A stretch of 64,000 nt of DNA from contig NZ_CP076457.1 in the NCBI RefSeq assembly GCF_018866325.1, positions 5,367,001 to 5,431,000 on the forward strand, read 5' to 3'. The stretch is from Streptomyces sp. YPW6. Its GTDB lineage: Bacteria > Actinomycetota > Actinomycetes > Streptomycetales > Streptomycetaceae. Each line of letters begins with the position of its first letter. The stretch's first letter is position 1. Under the pieces are notes generated by a model. That model had not been told where the DNA came from. It saw nothing but the letters and a program-made list of their open reading frames with translations, and did no database searches. The translations under genes were made by a program, and so were the position numbers. Shown here piece after piece: positions 62,814 through 64,000 of the stretch.

Positions 62814-62866
62814 CCGAGGGCGGATCTCAGCTTTCCCGGCGCACGGGGAAGCGGGTCCGCCCTCGG
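62814..62866 (+). terminator. Terminator or attenuator between rpmA and obg
   Basis: CCGAGGGCGGA-T-C (62814-62826) and G-G-TCCGCCCTCGG (62854-62866) with additional inner TTTCCC/GGGGAA pairing, 37 bases after rpmA and 68 before obg. It may limit read-through into obg. Confidence 0.8.
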
Positions 62867-62933
62867 CGTGTTACGACAGAGACCCTTCCGCTTTTTCCGC
62901 AGTACCTGCACCTGTCATCTGGAGGCACCCACC

Positions 62934-64000
62934 ATGACCACCTTCGTGGACCGCGTCGAGCTGCATGCCGCCGCGGGTAACGGAGGCCACGGCTGCGCCT
63001 CCGTACACCGTGAGAAGTTCAAGCCGCTGGGCGGCCCCGACGGGGGCAACGGCGGACGCGGCGGCGATGTGATCCTCGTCGTCGAGCAGTCCGTGACCAC
63101 GCTGCTCGACTACCACCACCACCCCCACCGCAAGGCCACCAACGGCCAGCCGGGCGCCGGCGACAACCGTTCCGGCAAGGACGGCCAGGACCTGGTCCTG
63201 CCCGTCCCGGACGGCACCGTCGTCCTCGACAAGGCCGGGAACGTCCTCGCCGACCTCATCGGCCAGGGCACCACCTTCGTGGCCGGCCAAGGCGGCCGCG
63301 GCGGCCTCGGCAACGCCGCGCTGGCCTCGGCCCGCCGCAAGGCCCCCGGCTTCGCGCTGCTCGGTGAGCCGGGCGAGAGCCGCGACATCGTCCTGGAGCT
63401 CAAGACCGTCGCCGACGTGGCCCTCGTCGGCTACCCGAGCGCGGGCAAGTCCTCCCTGATCTCGGTGCTCTCCGCGGCCAAGCCGAAGATCGCGGACTAC
63501 CCGTTCACCACCCTCGTACCGAACCTCGGCGTCGTCACCGCCGGTTCGACCGTCTACACCATCGCCGACGTCCCGGGCCTCATCCCGGGCGCCAGCCAGG
63601 GCAAGGGCCTCGGCCTGGAGTTCCTGCGGCACGTCGAGCGCTGCTCGGTGCTCGTGCACGTCCTGGACACCGCCACCCTGGAGTCCGACCGCGACCCCGT
63701 CTCCGACCTCGACATCATCGAGGAGGAGCTGCGCCAGTACGGCGGGCTGGAGGACCGGCCCCGCATCGTCGCCCTCAACAAGGTCGACATCCCCGACGGC
63801 CAGGACCTCGCCGACATGATCCGCCCCGACCTGGAAGCCCGCGGCTACCGCGTCTTCGAGGTCTCCGCGATCGCCCACAAGGGCCTCAACGAGCTGAGCT
63901 ACGCGCTCGCCGGGATCATCGCCGAGGCGCGCGCCACCAAGCCGAAGGAGGAGGCGACCCGCATCGTCATCCGCCCCAAGGCCGTCGACGACGCGGGCTT
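62934..64000 (+). CDS. obgE: Obg-family GTPase, cut by the window edge
   Basis: Ribosome-associated GTPase; in Streptomyces Obg links GTP level to growth and sporulation. The visible 355 residues hold the Gly-rich Obg fold (AAGNGGHGCASVHREKF, GGNGGRGGDVILVV, AGQGGRGGLGNAAL) and the G domain: G1 GYPSAGKSS (166-174), switch YPFTTLVPNLGVV, G3 DVPGLIPGAS, G4 NKVD and G5 VSAIAHKGL. The C-terminal OCT domain is just beginning (TRIVIRPKAVDD) at the edge. GGAGG precedes ATG 62934 at eight bases. Confidence 0.97.
   Translation, partial: MTTFVDRVELHAAAGNGGHGCASVHREKFKPLGGPDGGNGGRGGDVILVVEQSVTTLLDYHHHPHRKATNGQPGAGDNRSGKDGQDLVLPVPDGTVVLDKAGNVLADLIGQGTTFVAGQGGRGGLGNAALASARRKAPGFALLGEPGESRDIVLELKTVADVALVGYPSAGKSSLISVLSAAKPKIADYPFTTLVPNLGVVTAGSTVYTIADVPGLIPGASQGKGLGLEFLRHVERCSVLVHVLDTATLESDRDPVSDLDIIEEELRQYGGLEDRPRIVALNKVDIPDGQDLADMIRPDLEARGYRVFEVSAIAHKGLNELSYALAGIIAEARATKPKEEATRIVIRPKAVDDAG

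Overview
The window is a core-chromosome segment of a high-GC actinomycete, almost certainly a Streptomyces. The evidence is the extreme GC and third-position GC, frequent GTG starts, paired clpP1/clpP2, DUF4233 between folC and ndk, mreBCD-pbp2-rodA, and an RNase E/G with huge Arg/Pro/Glu-rich extensions followed (after an insertion) by rplU-rpmA-obg. Species cannot be named from the sequence.

Layout. 0-10.5 kb: transketolase, a secreted glycerophosphodiester phosphodiesterase, three paralogous APC-family amino acid permeases (all minus strand) and bioY. The gaps in this part carry four different tandem or degenerate repeat arrays. 10.7-17.4 kb: rpiB (with an apparent frameshift at its last codons), an Fpg/Nei glycosylase, a membrane PP2C/SpoIIE-type phosphatase, a CPA2 antiporter, a MESH1-like HD protein, an acyltransferase-3 membrane protein and a 64-residue membrane protein. 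17.4-26.5 kb: tRNA-Gly, tRNA-Pro, trigger factor, clpP1-clpP2-clpX with a ClgR operator, a Pro/Gln-rich membrane-anchored protein, and valS. 26.6-41.5 kb: folC, DUF4233, ndk, mreB, mreC, mreD, pbp2, rodA (cell-shape and sporulation wall synthesis), a CYTH-CHAD protein, a B12-binding radical SAM protein, a repeat-rich membrane protein and a DUF2344 protein. 41.7-45.9 kb: RNase E/G, apparently interrupted by a one-base frameshift near 42141.

46.2-59.0 kb: a glycan-biosynthesis island between rne and rplU. It holds a DegT aminotransferase, a Gfo/Idh/MocA oxidoreductase, a UDP-sugar 6-dehydrogenase, a UDP-GlcNAc 2-epimerase and a WbpD-like hexapeptide acyltransferase. Together these match all five steps from UDP-GlcNAc to UDP-2,3-diacetamido-2,3-dideoxymannuronic acid. 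Glycosyltransferases of GT2 and GT4 type accompany them, including a 750-residue protein with a small domain, a GT4 domain and a second small domain, whose pieces also occur as separate neighbouring genes. The likely product is a surface or cell-wall polysaccharide containing a diacetamido uronic acid; this is inference.

59.0-64.0 kb: a secreted degenerate trypsin-like/FG-GAP protein lacking two catalytic residues, a small exported protein, then rplU-rpmA-obg, the last cut by the window edge.

Two apparent frameshifts (rpiB, rne) both lie in C-runs, so assembly error must be considered alongside real mutation.
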